Positions 34,981 through 46,488 are shown, counted from the stretch's first letter. The stretch is 64,000 nucleotides of DNA from Thysanoteuthis rhombus (GCA_963457665.1 OY735218.1:51481181-51545180); one strand, 5' to 3'. Numbers and translations: made by a program. The notes: generated by a model not told the origin, from the letters alone.

Positions 34981-35062
34981 TGATTCTAACTGATAGATTA
35001 CATATACATACATACGTATATCTATACCTATATATACGTGTGTATATATATATATATATATG
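34981..35062. repeat. (TA)n microsatellite
   Basis: An imperfect ACATAC/TATA stretch becomes pure (TA)n at about 35042-35062. Confidence 0.85.
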
Positions 35063-35157
35063 ATCATGAGATAGAAAATTTGATGAGCCTTTAATGAGAC
35101 ATTGAAGAATCCATCCCCATTTTATATCTTTTTGTGTATGCACCATCACACTACAGA

Positions 35158-35300
35158 TGCTTTAGGAGACAGTCAAGGCACTCCCATCTCATATGATCTT
35201 CAACCAGTCCGGTGGTGCCATCCAAACTTCTGTTCATTATTCAGAGATCTGTCTCCTCAGTCTGGTCTCTTCATTTGACACAGAGTCCTTCCATTCGTTC
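35158..35300 (-). pseudogene. non-LTR retrotransposon tail, same family as 5605-6065
   Basis: GTCCGGTGGTGCCATCCAAA and ACAGTCAAGGCACTCCCATC match, at equal spacing, AGTCTGGTGGTGTCATTTCT and GAGGCAGTCAATGTGCTCC near 5590-5660. On the minus strand this corresponds to the RDL..LN....TTRLAG..TWRS..TAS end of the LINE protein, in mixed frames. Confidence 0.6.
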
Positions 35301-36133
35301 ACCATGATTTTATATACCTACCCAGTACAAACTCTGAACTCCCCATACAACGGACATGTAAAATGTTGTTCAGTAAAGATAATCTATTTCTTGGGAAAAG
35401 ATAACTATATTTTTTAGAGTGGGCCTTCCGATTATTTCTCTTACATAGATGGATGATAGTTTATATAAGAAATCCTTGCTCAAAGCAATCACAAAAGAAT
35501 GCATATAAAAAGGAGACACAAGAGAGAGAGAGGAGACTAATGTATCAAGGGAAAGAAAAAATTGACATAAAAAAACTTGGCATATATTATGATAGAGGGG
35601 AATGTAAGGAGGAGATAAAACCCCAGCCAGAAGGCATTGATAGGGTTAAACCGAAAAACAGATTTTTCAAGTTAAGTGAAGAGTAAGAGGACCTCGAAGA
35701 AGAGAACTCTTCAAGGTGAGAACCATGAAAATACAAGCTGGTGGAACCTAGGGATAATGTAAATTGGCAGCAATTCAGAATTTATGGTGAGAAACAAGGA
35801 AATGCAGTTTCCTGCAAGGAAATTTGGCAACGCTTATGATTGGTCGGGTTGTAGAGACATGTAATTTTTTTTTCTTTTTGCTGATACCTTATGCATGGAT
35901 AAAAAAAAAGCGTACTTGAGCCAAATGGGTAGGACACTGAATTGAAGTGATTGAACCGTAGGTTTTATCTTGAGAGTAGGTGAAGTTGTTTCTTTTTCTA
36001 ATCTGCTCAAACGAAAATGAATTTGAGTCTTACACTCGTATCAGATCAGTTTTGCTGTTGAGTCAAACAGGTTTGGCAAAAGGAGCGTTTAGTGGGGGGT
36101 TGTAACTTTTTTGTTTTTTGTCATGCTATTTCT

Positions 36134-36137
<4 letters not shown>
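35301..36137. other. AT-rich spacer
   Basis: A plus frame at 35453-35686 is Lys/Glu-rich because it crosses a GAGAGA stretch; I do not regard it as a gene. Nothing else is recognised. Confidence 0.4.

Positions 36138-36167
<30 letters not shown>
36138..36167. repeat. (TA)n microsatellite
   Basis: Uninterrupted alternating TA of about 30 bp, followed by a T run and a GC-richer GGTTTTTTGGGGGG patch. Confidence 0.9.
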
Positions 36168-36170
<3 letters not shown>

Positions 36171-37379
36171 TTTTTTTCCGTTTGGGTTTTTTGGGGGGAG
36201 CTTTTGTATCATTTTCCAGTCCCGAAAAATCTAAAGGAGTTGCAACACTAATGTATACAACGGAGACGAAATCTAATTTGGGGAGTGACTCTTGGTGTGG
36301 TACTCTTAAACTCGGCTAATATTTCATACTTGGAATTCATTTAAACATGTTTCAATCAAGTATTAGCTGTAAGTGTAGAGTGGCCTAACAATTGATGGTA
36401 TGGAGAATGGGATATTTCCTGCTGAGACAATTAGTGTTAACTTCATATTTATGCCCTTGGAAAAGACATGAATCTATCTTGTCTCTCTCAATTATGAGTA
36501 AATAATTGGACAGACTGGGCTCGCTATAGTTTACAACCTGTCCTAGAGCATGGCCCTTGACATACCAATGATAATATCAACTGTGGAAGCTAAATTAATC
36601 TGCACTGGATCACAGGATCTATAAAGAAAAAGATATCAGTTAGACAAAATTCTATCTAGGGACTGACTGCTAGATTTAAGGGTGATCAATATTTCAAACT
36701 CTGAATTTATTTGAACATTTTAATTAGGTACTGCATTTACTGACATATAAGATATTTATTTGAATAAAATCTAAAAAAAAAATTACGCTTTCTCTAAAGT
36801 GCAAACAAAAGCCTCAAAAGGCAGTTCACAAAAGGTCAAAATAGGTAGACTAAAACATGTTGTGAACCTGTAGTCCTGAAAATACACTTTGTAAGTCATG
36901 CATACAGTAATTCTGCCACAGAAATCATAATGCTGAGATTTTGAATAGTTAAGACCTTTCCATTGTAAAGTGACCACGATTCAATGATAGTAAATCCCAT
37001 GGAAAAATATTTTCTAAATCTAACTAATAAACAATGCTAGAATTCACCACTTCTCCATTATTAGATAGTCTGTATGCTTAATACATCAATTTTGATAATG
37101 ACAGTATTTAATATCTCTAATTCAGCTTTGAATTGTCAATAGAAAACTAGAACTTGCATTACCCGAAGGAAATGCAAGTGTGATTCAATGGAAAATATGT
37201 TGTTTTCAAGCTGAATTCCTACAATTCTAATCGGCTAACAAAAGAAGGATTTTATTGTGAGATTTCAATTTGAATACATTTTTATCTGGAAAGAACTTGG
37301 AGAGCGCCTACCTCAGCCAATGCCATTGTCACTAAAAACTGAATGGAAATCAGTTCATACATAGCTATGATGCAGGGGT
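36168..37379. other. AT-rich spacer
   Basis: No gene or known repeat recognised. Confidence 0.4.
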
Positions 37380-37690
37380 GGTCACAGTGAAAAAAAATTC
37401 CTGGATGCAGTCAATACCCCCTCAGCCTATGGCCCATCTTTCCAGAAAATGAGAATATTTGGACGTACTGTGTGGAAAAATATGAGTTAATGAATAAATG
37501 TATAAATATCTCTCAATCGATAAAACTTTCTTTAATCTGCACCAAAATTGAACTAAATTTTCCTCACCCCACGGCCTAATCTTCCAGAAAATGTTATTGG
37601 AATTCATTGAAAATTTTTAAAGATATTGTGTGGACAGATGGACATAAGTGAGTACATACACCTCTTCTAACTTCTAGTGTTCTGAGTGCT
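37380..37690 (+). repeat. family E repeat, two units
   Basis: Two diverged units, each with CC(C/A)CCTCA-type then (G)GCC-ATCTTCCAGAAAAT, a GAATTCATTGAAAATTTTTA block and ATATTGTGTGGACAGATGG, followed by GTGAGTACATACACCTCTTC. They match the units at 62455-62945. Confidence 0.6.
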
Positions 37691-38128
37691 TTCTCGTTCG
37701 GCTTTCAGATCCACTTATAAATAAGTTGAATTTTTCTGCATATTTGATTTCTAAAATTATTTGTTGTGGAAAATTTTGGAGAGGGATTTATTCTGTAAGT
37801 CTACAAATTTGAGTTATGATTTTTAAATTCATTTTTTCCGAACTCTTAATAGAGGCATTGAGAAGTCTAGAAATTTTAGAGTGACTAAATTATGTTTTAA
37901 AAAATGATGTATGATTTTTTGGTGAATTAATTTTTTGGAAATTATTCATCCTGAAATATTGCTCATGAATTATACTGACTTATCTGCCAAATACTTCTTC
38001 TTGACTCAAGAAAAGAAATTAATCACCAGATTTGTATTTACATATTTGGCAGCATTATCCAGTTAGGATTTTCTCAAATAATTCATCTGCATTAGAATGA
38101 GCATGTTAAAAAGTAGGAATGTATAAAA
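37691..38128. other. AT-rich spacer
   Basis: No recognised gene or element. Confidence 0.4.
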
Positions 38129-38511
38129 CAGGACTGGTTAGTCACTCAATAGGAACCATCATGTGCCAATGTCTTTTGGCATCATGCCATGTTTGGGGAG
38201 ATCAATTAAAAAAATTGGAAAAAAAAAGGATGATCAATGAATGTTAATTCTCTTGCCTTTTGCTGGATCATTAAAAAATCCGAATTTACAGAAATCAAAG
38301 GGACACAAACTATTAGCCAGTTTTGCATGCAGTGACATTGTTAATTGAACCCCCACAAATTTGAGGGATAATTTGAGAAAAAAAAAGAAATGTTTTTTCT
38401 TGATATAATTAGAAGTAAATGTTTACATGCAAGACATTTGTCGACAGCTAACAAGACCATCTTAAAAACTGAAGAAACCTATGCTGACAGTTTTGGTTGA
38501 TGGTTTCTAAT
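38129..38511 (+). mobile_element. family A copy, first arm of an inverted pair
   Basis: It starts CAGGACTGGTTAGTCACTCA with TAGGAACCATCATGTG, and ends TTGGTTGATGGTTTCTAAT. It keeps the complete end structure. The oppositely oriented copy at 38838-39267 lies only about 330 bp away. Confidence 0.82.
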
Positions 38512-38837
38512 ATACAAATATATAAACCATTGGTAGATGAATTGCAAATGTAGCATATTTGCATTGACCCAATTTTCTGTTAGAATATTTTTGTATACTT
38601 ATCAAAGTAAGATGCAAATAATGTACTAATATTTACTTTTCAAACTCAGAAGATATTCAAATCAGTTTATTCTTCTTTTTACTACAATTTTCAGAAAGAA
38701 GTAACAAATCTGAATCTTAATATGTTAGGTCACAGGAGTAAAGAATAATTTGAAATATACCTGATTTTATCATTTGAAATTTTTTAAAAAGATCGTTTAA
38801 CACTTCTAGCACTGAATTTGTTAAAATCTGTCAAGCA

Positions 38838-39267
38838 AATCCGTCAACATAGGTTTCTTCAGTTTTCAAGTTGGTCTGGCTGACTATGTATCTATCATGA
38901 TCATGTGTGCAGGTATTACCAATGGAGTGAGGGGGCTGAAAATACAATTTTATTCTATGTTATTACGTCTAGAAAAAACATTTTTTTTCTGTTCTTTGAA
39001 AATTCTTCCCTGAATAGGCTCTTAGAAGGGGATTCAATTTGCTATGTAAGTTTATGCTAAATTTATCCCTTAGTTTATGTCTGGCAGCATTCACTCTTGC
39101 TTTTTATCAAATTCTTTTCTAGCAATCGCTACCCAACAGAAGGCAACAGAAGTAACTTATTCATTTATCACCTTTTTCCAATTTTTTAATTGGTTCCCCA
39201 CAACATGGCATGCTGTGAAAAGATGTTGATTATATGATGGTTTCTATTGAGTGTCTAATGAGACCTA
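38838..39267 (-). mobile_element. family A copy, second arm of an inverted pair
   Basis: It begins AATCCGTCAACATAGGTTTC and ends GATGGTTTCTATTGAGTGTC then TAATGAGACCT. It is the reverse-oriented partner of 38129-38511. A single-stranded transcript of 38.1-39.3 kb could fold into a long imperfect hairpin. Confidence 0.8.
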
Positions 39268-39619
39268 TTTTTGATCTTTTGCAAGGTCAAATTTGCAGGA
39301 ACAAAAATTTTGAACAGAATAATGTTTGAAAATTTCTGTTGTAATGTATACGAGATTATACATCAATAAAAAAAATTACAAACAATATCATTTAATACAC
39401 TTAAGCATTTAATAAAGAACCCATTAGATTTCGGTTAGTACTTTCAAGTTAAAATCTCCAAATTTTCTCACCCCTTTCTTAGTACCGAAATAAATAGAGA
39501 AAAGACCAATATAAACCAATAATTTTCAAGCTACCACTGGTTGTTCTGTTCTCTCTCTACTCGTTTCACTACTACAACTACAACTACTAATTTCACTATT
39601 AAACAACCATATCCCTTTT

Positions 39620-39935
39620 TATATGCATGAGTGTTCATCTGTTGCAGCTCTCCTGGCCATACTGTTTTGTTTATAGACTTAAAAATTGGCATCACCATTC
39701 CATTAGACCACTTCTAAAAATATTTCGTTGATTTTTGGGAAAAAGCATTTTTGGGCCTCATTTTGAAAGGTTGATTAATAATGTCTTGATTTCCGAGTTT
39801 CTAGATGTTTCTTCACTCAATTTTATATGTTTTCCAGTGGAAACTCCAGTGATATCATAATGGATATTAATTCTGACCATGTTTATTCATGGAATTTTTT
39901 CACATAACTTCAAATAGTTCTATTTATTGACTGTG
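39620..39935 (-). repeat. family B dispersed repeat (reverse)
   Basis: It shows CTCCTGGCCATACTGTTTTG, TTATAGACTTAAAAATTGGC, GGGCCTCATTTTGAAAGG and AATTCTGACCATGTTTATTC. It is colinear with the copy at 24675-24965. Confidence 0.68.
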
Positions 39936-40134
39936 ATGGTATTTTTGCTTTTTTTTTTTTACTTCTGATTCTTTAGTGGTACTTGTAAACATTTGTATCC
40001 CCACTCAAATTTTTATCTGATAAAAGATGGAGAAGTTTTTATCAAATACATAAGGGACGGCATAATCATTTCCCTAATAACAACAAACATTTTTAGTAAC
40101 AGTTTTTTATTGAGAATTAAATGAATCTACTATC

Positions 40135-40475
40135 ATGTGTTCAGGAAAGACTGATGCTCAACATTATATGTAAAGATCAAAAGACAGCACAGTATATTAG
40201 AGAAAAAAAGTCAGAGATGTTATAGAATCCATTTGAAAACTCAAATGGCAACAGGCTGGTCATGCTGCAAGAATGGCAGACGAGTGATGGACATCACAAC
40301 TCACAATTTTTATCTCCAGAGATCATATGCAATGTTACTGCCTGCAAAAAATAAGATGACGTGACAACCGAACAATTTCAGAAAGATTTGGCTTTCTGAC
40401 GCAATGATAAGATGTTTGACAAATCTTGGGGAAGGTCTTTGTCAAATGACAAGCATTCAAAGGTTAATGATGAAG
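40135..40475 (+). pseudogene. RTE-type LINE C-terminal fragment
   Basis: Plus-strand translation gives an ERLMLNI-type start, KTAQYIREKK (about 40185-40215) and a NGNRLVMLQEWQT stretch that matches KWQWAGHVARMAD after a frameshift. It ends near AGGTTAATGATGAAGC, a degraded (TGA)n terminus. It corresponds to the last third of 27175-27830. Confidence 0.75.
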
Positions 40476-42061
40476 CATTTGATCCGTAAGATATCTGATC
40501 CTAAAATATATAAGCCTTGCACTGCTTTAGAGATTTCCTCTCAGAGGTTCTGGTTTATATAAATTGACCTGTTATATGTGAGCCATTTATCTTTGAAGCT
40601 AAATTTTTTCAACATGTATTCCATGCTAAATTTAGGATGTGTCCTCTATGCCACAGAATAGGGTACTTCAATTTCCTATTCGTTGAATAGGAAGAACAGA
40701 ATTTGGCAGTCTTGTCCACTAATGTCCTCTGAGTCCAGTCATAAACGGAGAATTTGATGAGAGGCATTCCCCAATTGATTTGATAATCACTGTAAGCTTT
40801 TGATTGTATTGCTTTGCTGCACCAGTTTTCACTAAATATTAAAATCTGCCGCTCTTAGATGTTCCTGATTTCGGATATAGGAAAATGAAAGGAAAGAACA
40901 TGGATATTTATATCAAACTACATCAAAACAGCTACATCTAAAATTGATATGAATGAAAATGCTTTTACTTTATTTCCTTAAGGTGCTAGTTTTTTGAATG
41001 GATTATTTCCCCTTTATTACTTTTTTTTCTTTTATCTTATCGCATCACTTGCATAGTACCCATAAAAAATGATAGGATTATTTACATATTGAGAGTGTTT
41101 GTGCACTCTGCTTTGGATAAATATGTCACTGCCCAGCCTCCTACCATCAGTTCAGTGAGTATTATCTGTGTGCTCAGCTAAGGATCAAAATGTTACACCC
41201 TACCATTCCTGTCTTAGATCAAAGACTTGTATCTGTTTGCAGTACATACTTTGGTAGCTTTGCACTGGTGCAATGCAGTGGCCAATTATGGCCTACTGAT
41301 GCTCCCTATTACCCAAGAGGCCTAGGATCTCCCTAGTCGCAGGGGATCAATAAACCTTGAGGCAGCACGTTCCCATTGCCCTAAAAAGGAAAGGTCAGGC
41401 TTGACCTGACACCTCCATAACTCCAGTTGCGAGGACTGGAGAATTATCGTAGTTTTCCCTTGTATGGATTCCCTCATTAAACTGACCTTGTGTCACATCT
41501 TGCTTTCATGGAGAAGCAAGTAAATATGGATCAAAGTATTGTATCTTTCTGCTCATTGAAAAGTGTTACACACAAAAAGCATATACATACCTGGGCAACA
41601 GTTTTTCTTCCAAATGAGTTTTATTGAATTTGAATTTGAAGCTTTTCTTGTGAGATTTTCATTCAATTTCTCCTGTCAGTATATAACTAGGAAAAAAATT
41701 GATTCTGTTTATATAAGAACTGTTCAAAGTTCATTGTATTGTTAGTCTGGTTCGAGTACTCTTGATCTCTGTTGGTCATTATCAAGAACAATATATCTAT
41801 ATATAGATGAATAGACACACATTGCATTTTGTAAATCTGAATATTTTGTCTAAACTTGAAGCCTTTATTTTTATGCATTCAAAATCGGGTCAGCGATTTC
41901 TGCTTTGTGATATTGTTTTTGCAAACTTTTGTAACAAACTTTGCTTCCTTTTTTTGTTTATTAACATCTGATTTTTTTTGTTGGATGATTTAATATAAGC
42001 TTCTTTTTCTTGTAAATTGTTCAATATTTTTCTTATTTGAATTTTTAGAACTTGCCATTGT
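40476..42061. other. spacer with a GC-richer, hairpin-bearing patch
   Basis: Within about 41240-41470 the DNA is GC-richer. Two adjacent perfect hairpins occur: GTCAGG-CTTGA-CCTGAC (41394-41410) and CTCCAGT-TGCGAGG-ACTGGAG (41421-41441). I could not assign the patch to an element family. The rest is AT-rich and featureless. Confidence 0.5.
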
Positions 42062-42332
42062 AGATTTATTCAGCCTCCAAATTGGTTTGGCTGGCTATGA
42101 ATGTAATTTCTATACAGGCTGCTATAATGGAGATAAAGGGTTGAAAATTAAAATATTTACCCCTTATTAACGTCTAGAAAAAATATTTCTGTTTTTTTAG
42201 TGATCAGTGTCTAGCAGAAGGTGAGAGCATTACTCATCCATTGATCACCCCTTTTTCCAAATTTTTATTTGATCACTCCTAACAGTATGGTGCCAAAAGA
42301 TGTTGATGACGTTACTATTGAGTAACCAGACC
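42062..42332 (-). mobile_element. family A copy with central deletion
   Basis: It keeps CCAAATTGGTTTGGCTGGC, TTACCCCTTATTAACGTCTAG and the GATCACTCCTAACAGTATGG block, then ACTATTGAGTAACCAGACC. It lacks the ACATTGCAAATTGAA centre and the far inverted end. Confidence 0.7.
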
Positions 42333-42476
42333 ATTTCTTTTGTTAGTTTTTTTCTTAATTTCTTTTTGATTTTCTTATTCAAGGATATTTCATAATCTTC
42401 TTCTTCTTGTTATTTTGTTTTTTAACTTGAATTTTTTTTTTTGTAATTTTTCATTTCAACTCCACATTGGGAATTT

Positions 42477-45153
42477 CTGTAACCCATTACTCCATGAAAT
42501 TCTTCCTATAAACTTTGAATAAATTCTGCAAGGCAAGTTTGGCAAGGCGCCATGATTGAATGAAACCATAATTTTTATTCTGACTTTGATGGTAATTCAA
42601 GCGAGGTATAGCATACCCAATAAGCAATCATAACAGCACTAATAGGGACCATTCTGTTCAGAATATTAATGAAACATTTTGGTCAGCATAAGAGAAGATT
42701 TTTTTTAGTTTTCAGAAAATTTATGTAGATTCTTTCTTTGTAACAAAAATATTCAGAGTGTTTGTTATCTATTTTCTTTACCTGATCTTATAAAAAAAGA
42801 TAGAATGTGTAAAGTGAGAGAAATTATCTGATTTCTTTATATCTATTCTAATGCAAAGATAGAAAATGGTCATTTATCTATAAGATTTTCAACACAAAAT
42901 TTTTCTGTTGGTTCAAATAGAGATTTTGGGGGGTGAAATTTATATTTTTAGGTATCCATTTCTCTTCCTCCAATTTTTTCTTACATTGAAAAAAATCAAT
43001 ACAAAATAAATGGTTCAAGACATTTAGCCTTTCAAAATGCATTATCTACTTAAATAATGAACGGTTTGATTTTCTTGCTCCTCTGTCTATAACCGTAGAC
43101 TCTTCCACTTGAAGGAAACAATCTTACTGATGAAAAATTCTACTACCTACCATTTTGAATAAAGGATGCAACCCAATTCTCTTTCAAAATGGTCATTTAG
43201 ATCTACAGTCATGCTTTAAAGGACATTTGCTGGTCCATATTTACAGGAATAACATGTTTGATTTACTGAAATATAGAGATAGTGCTTTCTAACACTTCTT
43301 ACTGAGCCCAGTTGGTCCACTGGATCTGAGGCAACAATATTGTGTCTTTTCCTAGCATTTACCATACATACGTTCAGCAAGTGCATAAAGAGAATCAACC
43401 AATATTTCTTCCCTTGGAAAGAGATTCTATAATTATCTACGACATGATCCAGTAAATCTCTACCTCCCATCAAGGAATTATATTGAATAAATGAGGCCTG
43501 GGAGCAAGTATCGTTTTTTTCTCAGTTGACGACCATCTTTTGACATAATCTAGACGTTCAATCATATCATATTTTGTTCTGATGTTCATCTTTCCGCTTT
43601 GCTATCATTCACTCAATTTGGTAGCTGAGGCACCACTTTGGTACCTCAGGGTTTCCACTGAGTGCTGTTATGTTCATTTGATTTATCCTCACAGTATGTA
43701 TCAAATGTATAACAATAGCCATCAGAACTACTAAGCATTCAACCTGGTTTCCAACAAATGAATTGTTTTGTCATATGATCACCAAAATATTTCCCTATAG
43801 CTTCCTCATTGCTTATGTTCTCCTGCAAAAATGCTTGATGGTTGGAATCTAGCATTTAGCAACTTTCTTACTGAATTAATACATCTTATCAGGTGAGTCA
43901 CTTGATGAATTATCAGCCAAATAAATATGTCTTGTGATTTCTTGAAAATCATTGTACAACATACTCTCTGAAACGAACTAGATATTTGCTTCTTCATAGA
44001 GTCACAAAAAGAGTTTTTCTCTTGTTGAAAAATGATACTCACTAAGAAAAAGGATTCCTAAAAACATTCATAGTTAATCCATGGATAAGTAAAATTATGA
44101 AAATTTTCCTGCTGGGCATCTAATGTAGTTTGATAAGAAGAAATGCAGCATCACAGTATCATCAAAAAGGCTTTTGAGAAGTTACACAGGATTATGAAAA
44201 GACATTTTTCTATAAGATCTGCTTTTCAGATCTTCTCAGCCACTTAATTTGAAAATATATAAATGGGATCTACCTTTTCCCACTTCTATTTCCACTTCAA
44301 TATGAACTTCAGAAAATTAGTTTTTTTTATTTGGAATTCTTCCTTCATCGTCACTTCCATCATCAATACTGCTTTTTCTTTCTTCAACTTCTACTCGACC
44401 TGGTACATCAGCAGAGATATAATCACTGTAAAATATTTTCATGGAATCCCTCTTCATAGGTTTCTTTGTCGACATCTGGAAATAAAATGACAATATTTGG
44501 GTCGTCTTTACTTCTTATTAGTTATATCATCATGCATGAAGCGACCTGTCTAATAGTTTTCCATAAAAGAAGACTGGTTTCATTTTATTTATAAATCTGT
44601 GAAAAGTAAGTGAAATCCTTGGTAAAAATCCATAGATCAAAAACAAAATTTTACCAAAGCGTCTTGCCTTTATATCTCATAAAAGCCAATATTGCCTACT
44701 CTATGCTACTACCTATTTATAACTCAAAAACCAAGTTAACTGATATATCAGAAAATTTTGAACTTGTTATTTCCCAGTGAACTCATTGAGGTACAGTCAA
44801 AAATAAACGTAAATCTCACCTATAAAAAAGATTTGTAATAGATTCTATTATTGAAAATCAAATTGTAAAGCTATTTGCTATAGTAATAATGTTTCACTTC
44901 TTAAATTCAAAATATAATTTATAATATATAAATATTCAATGGGGAAGAGATATAAATTTGTGTGAAAATTTTTCATGAATGGAAATAGGCTAATTTATTA
45001 ACATCTGATAAACACAGATTATTTTTGACCAAAGCAATGATCAGACTAACCATTGAACTGTCACTCATAGAAAATCTAATGTTTCCCTATCATCAATAAG
45101 TGCATCTTTTTTCAACTGTACTCAAATGAGTATAGTGGGATTTAATGGGTTAA
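42477..45153 (-). mobile_element. probable whole piggyBac element
   Basis: A degenerate piggyBac transposase on the minus strand (43205-44190) lies between GTAACCCATTACTCC (from 42479) and GGATTTAATGGGTTAAGC, whose reverse complement is GCTTAACCCATTAAATCC (ending 45153). The ends share TAACCCATTA in inverted orientation, and TTAA is present at the right junction (GTAA at the left). Span (2.7 kb) and TTAA-CCC termini fit piggyBac. The match is short and by eye, so the boundaries are provisional. Confidence 0.55.
43205..44190 (-). pseudogene. piggyBac transposase pseudogene
   Basis: Minus-strand pieces follow the order of a piggyBac (DDE_Tnp_1_7) transposase. HLADNSSSDSPDKMY (about 43879-43924) matches the lHFADN.....DK..K segment and runs into VRKLLNARFQ. 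ENISNEEAIGKYFGDHMTKQ (about 43774-43834) corresponds to the E.L.VDE.M..Y.GRH..KQF segment; the usual Asp is Asn here, so a catalytic residue is lost. SSDGYCYTFDTYC (about 43690-43735) matches the GY...F..Y.GK strand. QYNSLMGGRDLLDHVVDNYR (43445-43488), then FQGKKYWLILFMHLLNVCMV, matches dYN..MGGVDl.Dq....YRi..rgkKW. The open frame 43216-43473 is the best-preserved piece. Frameshifts between LLPGLI and YNSLMGG and further upstream show it is dead. Confidence 0.87.
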
Positions 45154-45281
45154 GCAATAAAGATGTTGCTGAAAAATTGCTCCTCTTCAATGAATATAGA
45201 ACATTTTTTAGTCTTGAAATGCTTGAGATGTTACTACAGAAATTTCAACTAAATTACGTCTGTTTCTATTTATTCATATTG

Positions 45282-45315
<34 letters not shown>

Positions 45316-45613
45316 GTCTTTTAACGTCTATCATTGGACATAGACCTTCCCTAGGATCTGCCACATTTCTCTATCATGGGGTTACGAAGCTGGTATTTTC
45401 TGAATTTGTCTTGTTCATCTCTCGATCCTGTTTTTTGTCAGCCTCGGCTTTACATGTAGTCTCTAGGGATCCTATTGTGAGTCATGATGTCCATCAGTTG
45501 TCTTTCATTCTTGCAACATGACCAGCCCATTGCCATTTGAGTTTTCTAATGGATTCTATGATGTCTCTGATCCCTGTTTTCTTTCTAATATATTCTATCT
45601 TGCAATCTCTCCA
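45282..45613 (-). pseudogene. RTE-type LINE, 3' segment left of the U2-like insertion
   Basis: It starts with an uninterrupted (ATC)n at about 45282-45315, the complement of the RTE (TGA)n tail. It then runs CAGTCTTTTAACGTCTATC, GACATAGACCTTCCCTAGG, AACATGACCAGCCCATTGCC and GATGTCTCTGATCCCTG. It continues across the insertion at 46489-46682. Read on the minus strand it encodes the degraded C-terminal tail. Confidence 0.82.
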
Positions 45614-46063
45614 TACTCTCCCACCAGAGCAAAATGTAACTCAAGGTTGGGACTTTACGTGGGGAAAAAGGAGCAACCCATTAAAAATAGCCGACTCGAC
45701 TTTGGTTGCTAAGCAGCCCGAGCAACCGCCATCATGAAAGTGTCAGGCACAAACCCGACCTGTTCCTTCAAGTGCAATGGAACAGTGCTGCCCCGGGACA
45801 CTGTATCTCCTGCAGCTGGGCCAAGTAATAGTGGGAGAGCCCAAGAACAAATCCAGAGGCTCCGAATGCGTGTAGCGATGTGCAGCCTCAGTATTGCCTC
45901 ACCGGCTGACACATTGCACCGGCGCACTTGGTCTTCAATGTCAACCACAACACAACCTCTTTTGACAGTACTGACACCTTGGTCTCTGTCGGGGAACAGA
46001 TACTACACTGTAATCCTTGCCGAAAAGGCCAGAAAAAAATGGGGGGTTGAGCATCTCTTTATT
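45614..46063 (-). mobile_element. U2-snRNA-headed SINE-like unit 1 of a tandem dimer
   Basis: This GC-rich unit is followed by a second at 46064, period 450 bp. On the minus strand its head reads GGCCTTTTCGGCAAGGATTA followed by CAGTGTAGTATCTGTTC. GTGTAGTATCTGTTC (complement of 45994-46008) is identical to U2 snRNA nucleotides 31-45 and includes the branch-point-pairing GUAGUA; the GGCCTTTT-GGC before it matches U2 stem I. No later U2 domain (Sm site, stems III-IV) is present. The body ends at GCTCTGGTGGGAGAGTA. The minus open frame 45709-45948 is shared in part with unit 2 but differences do not favour third codon positions, so I do not call it a gene. It could also be a degraded unknown element, but the snRNA match is strong. 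Confidence 0.72.
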
Positions 46064-46488
46064 TACTCTCCCACCAGAGCAAAATGCGACACAAGAACAG
46101 GGCTTTACGTGAGGAAAAAGGAGCAACCCATTTTAAATAGCTCCAGCCAACGTGACTTTGGTTGCTAAAGTAACGGCAGTCACAAAAGCATCTGGGCAAT
46201 CCTTTAAGTAATGGGACAGTGCTGCCCTGGGGTGTTGTATCCCCCGCAGCTGGGCTGAGTAAAAGTGGGAGAGCCCTAGGACAAATCTGAAGGCTCCCAA
46301 TGTGCGTAGTGATGTGCAGCCTTATTGGCTGACGCATTGCACTGGCGCACTCAGTCTTTGATGCCAACTACTACATAATCTCTGGCCCATTCGACAGGCA
46401 AGTGTCAGTACTAGCACCTCAGTCTCTGCCAGGGAAAAGACACTACACCTTGATCCTGGCCGAGAAGGCCAGAAAAAATGGAGGAGTA
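46064..46488 (-). mobile_element. U2-snRNA-headed SINE-like unit 2 of a tandem dimer
   Basis: It is colinear with unit 1: TACTCTCCCACCAGAGC, AAAAGGAGCAACCCATT, GGGACAGTGCTGCCC, GATGTGCAGCC, GTGCAGCGCACT-type and CGAGAAGGCCAGAAAAAA. On the minus strand the head reads CTGGCCTTCTCGGCCAGGAT then CAAGGTGTAGTGTCTTTTC (complement of 46434-46470), aligning with U2 nucleotides about 5-45 with a few changes and keeping GATCAAG and GTGTAGT. The last bases GGAGGAGTA precede resumed RTE sequence GCATGATTCTTTCATG. The open frame 46059-46367 (-) is incidental. Confidence 0.72.

Noticed and set aside
45709..46367. Two similar minus-strand open frames sharing RLHI-T-I-SL-IC--ALPLLL-PAAGDT, resembling a conserved small protein
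   Set aside because: The frames sit in the tandem U2-headed repeat units. Differences between units hit all three codon positions and include frame-changing gaps, so no coding selection is visible.
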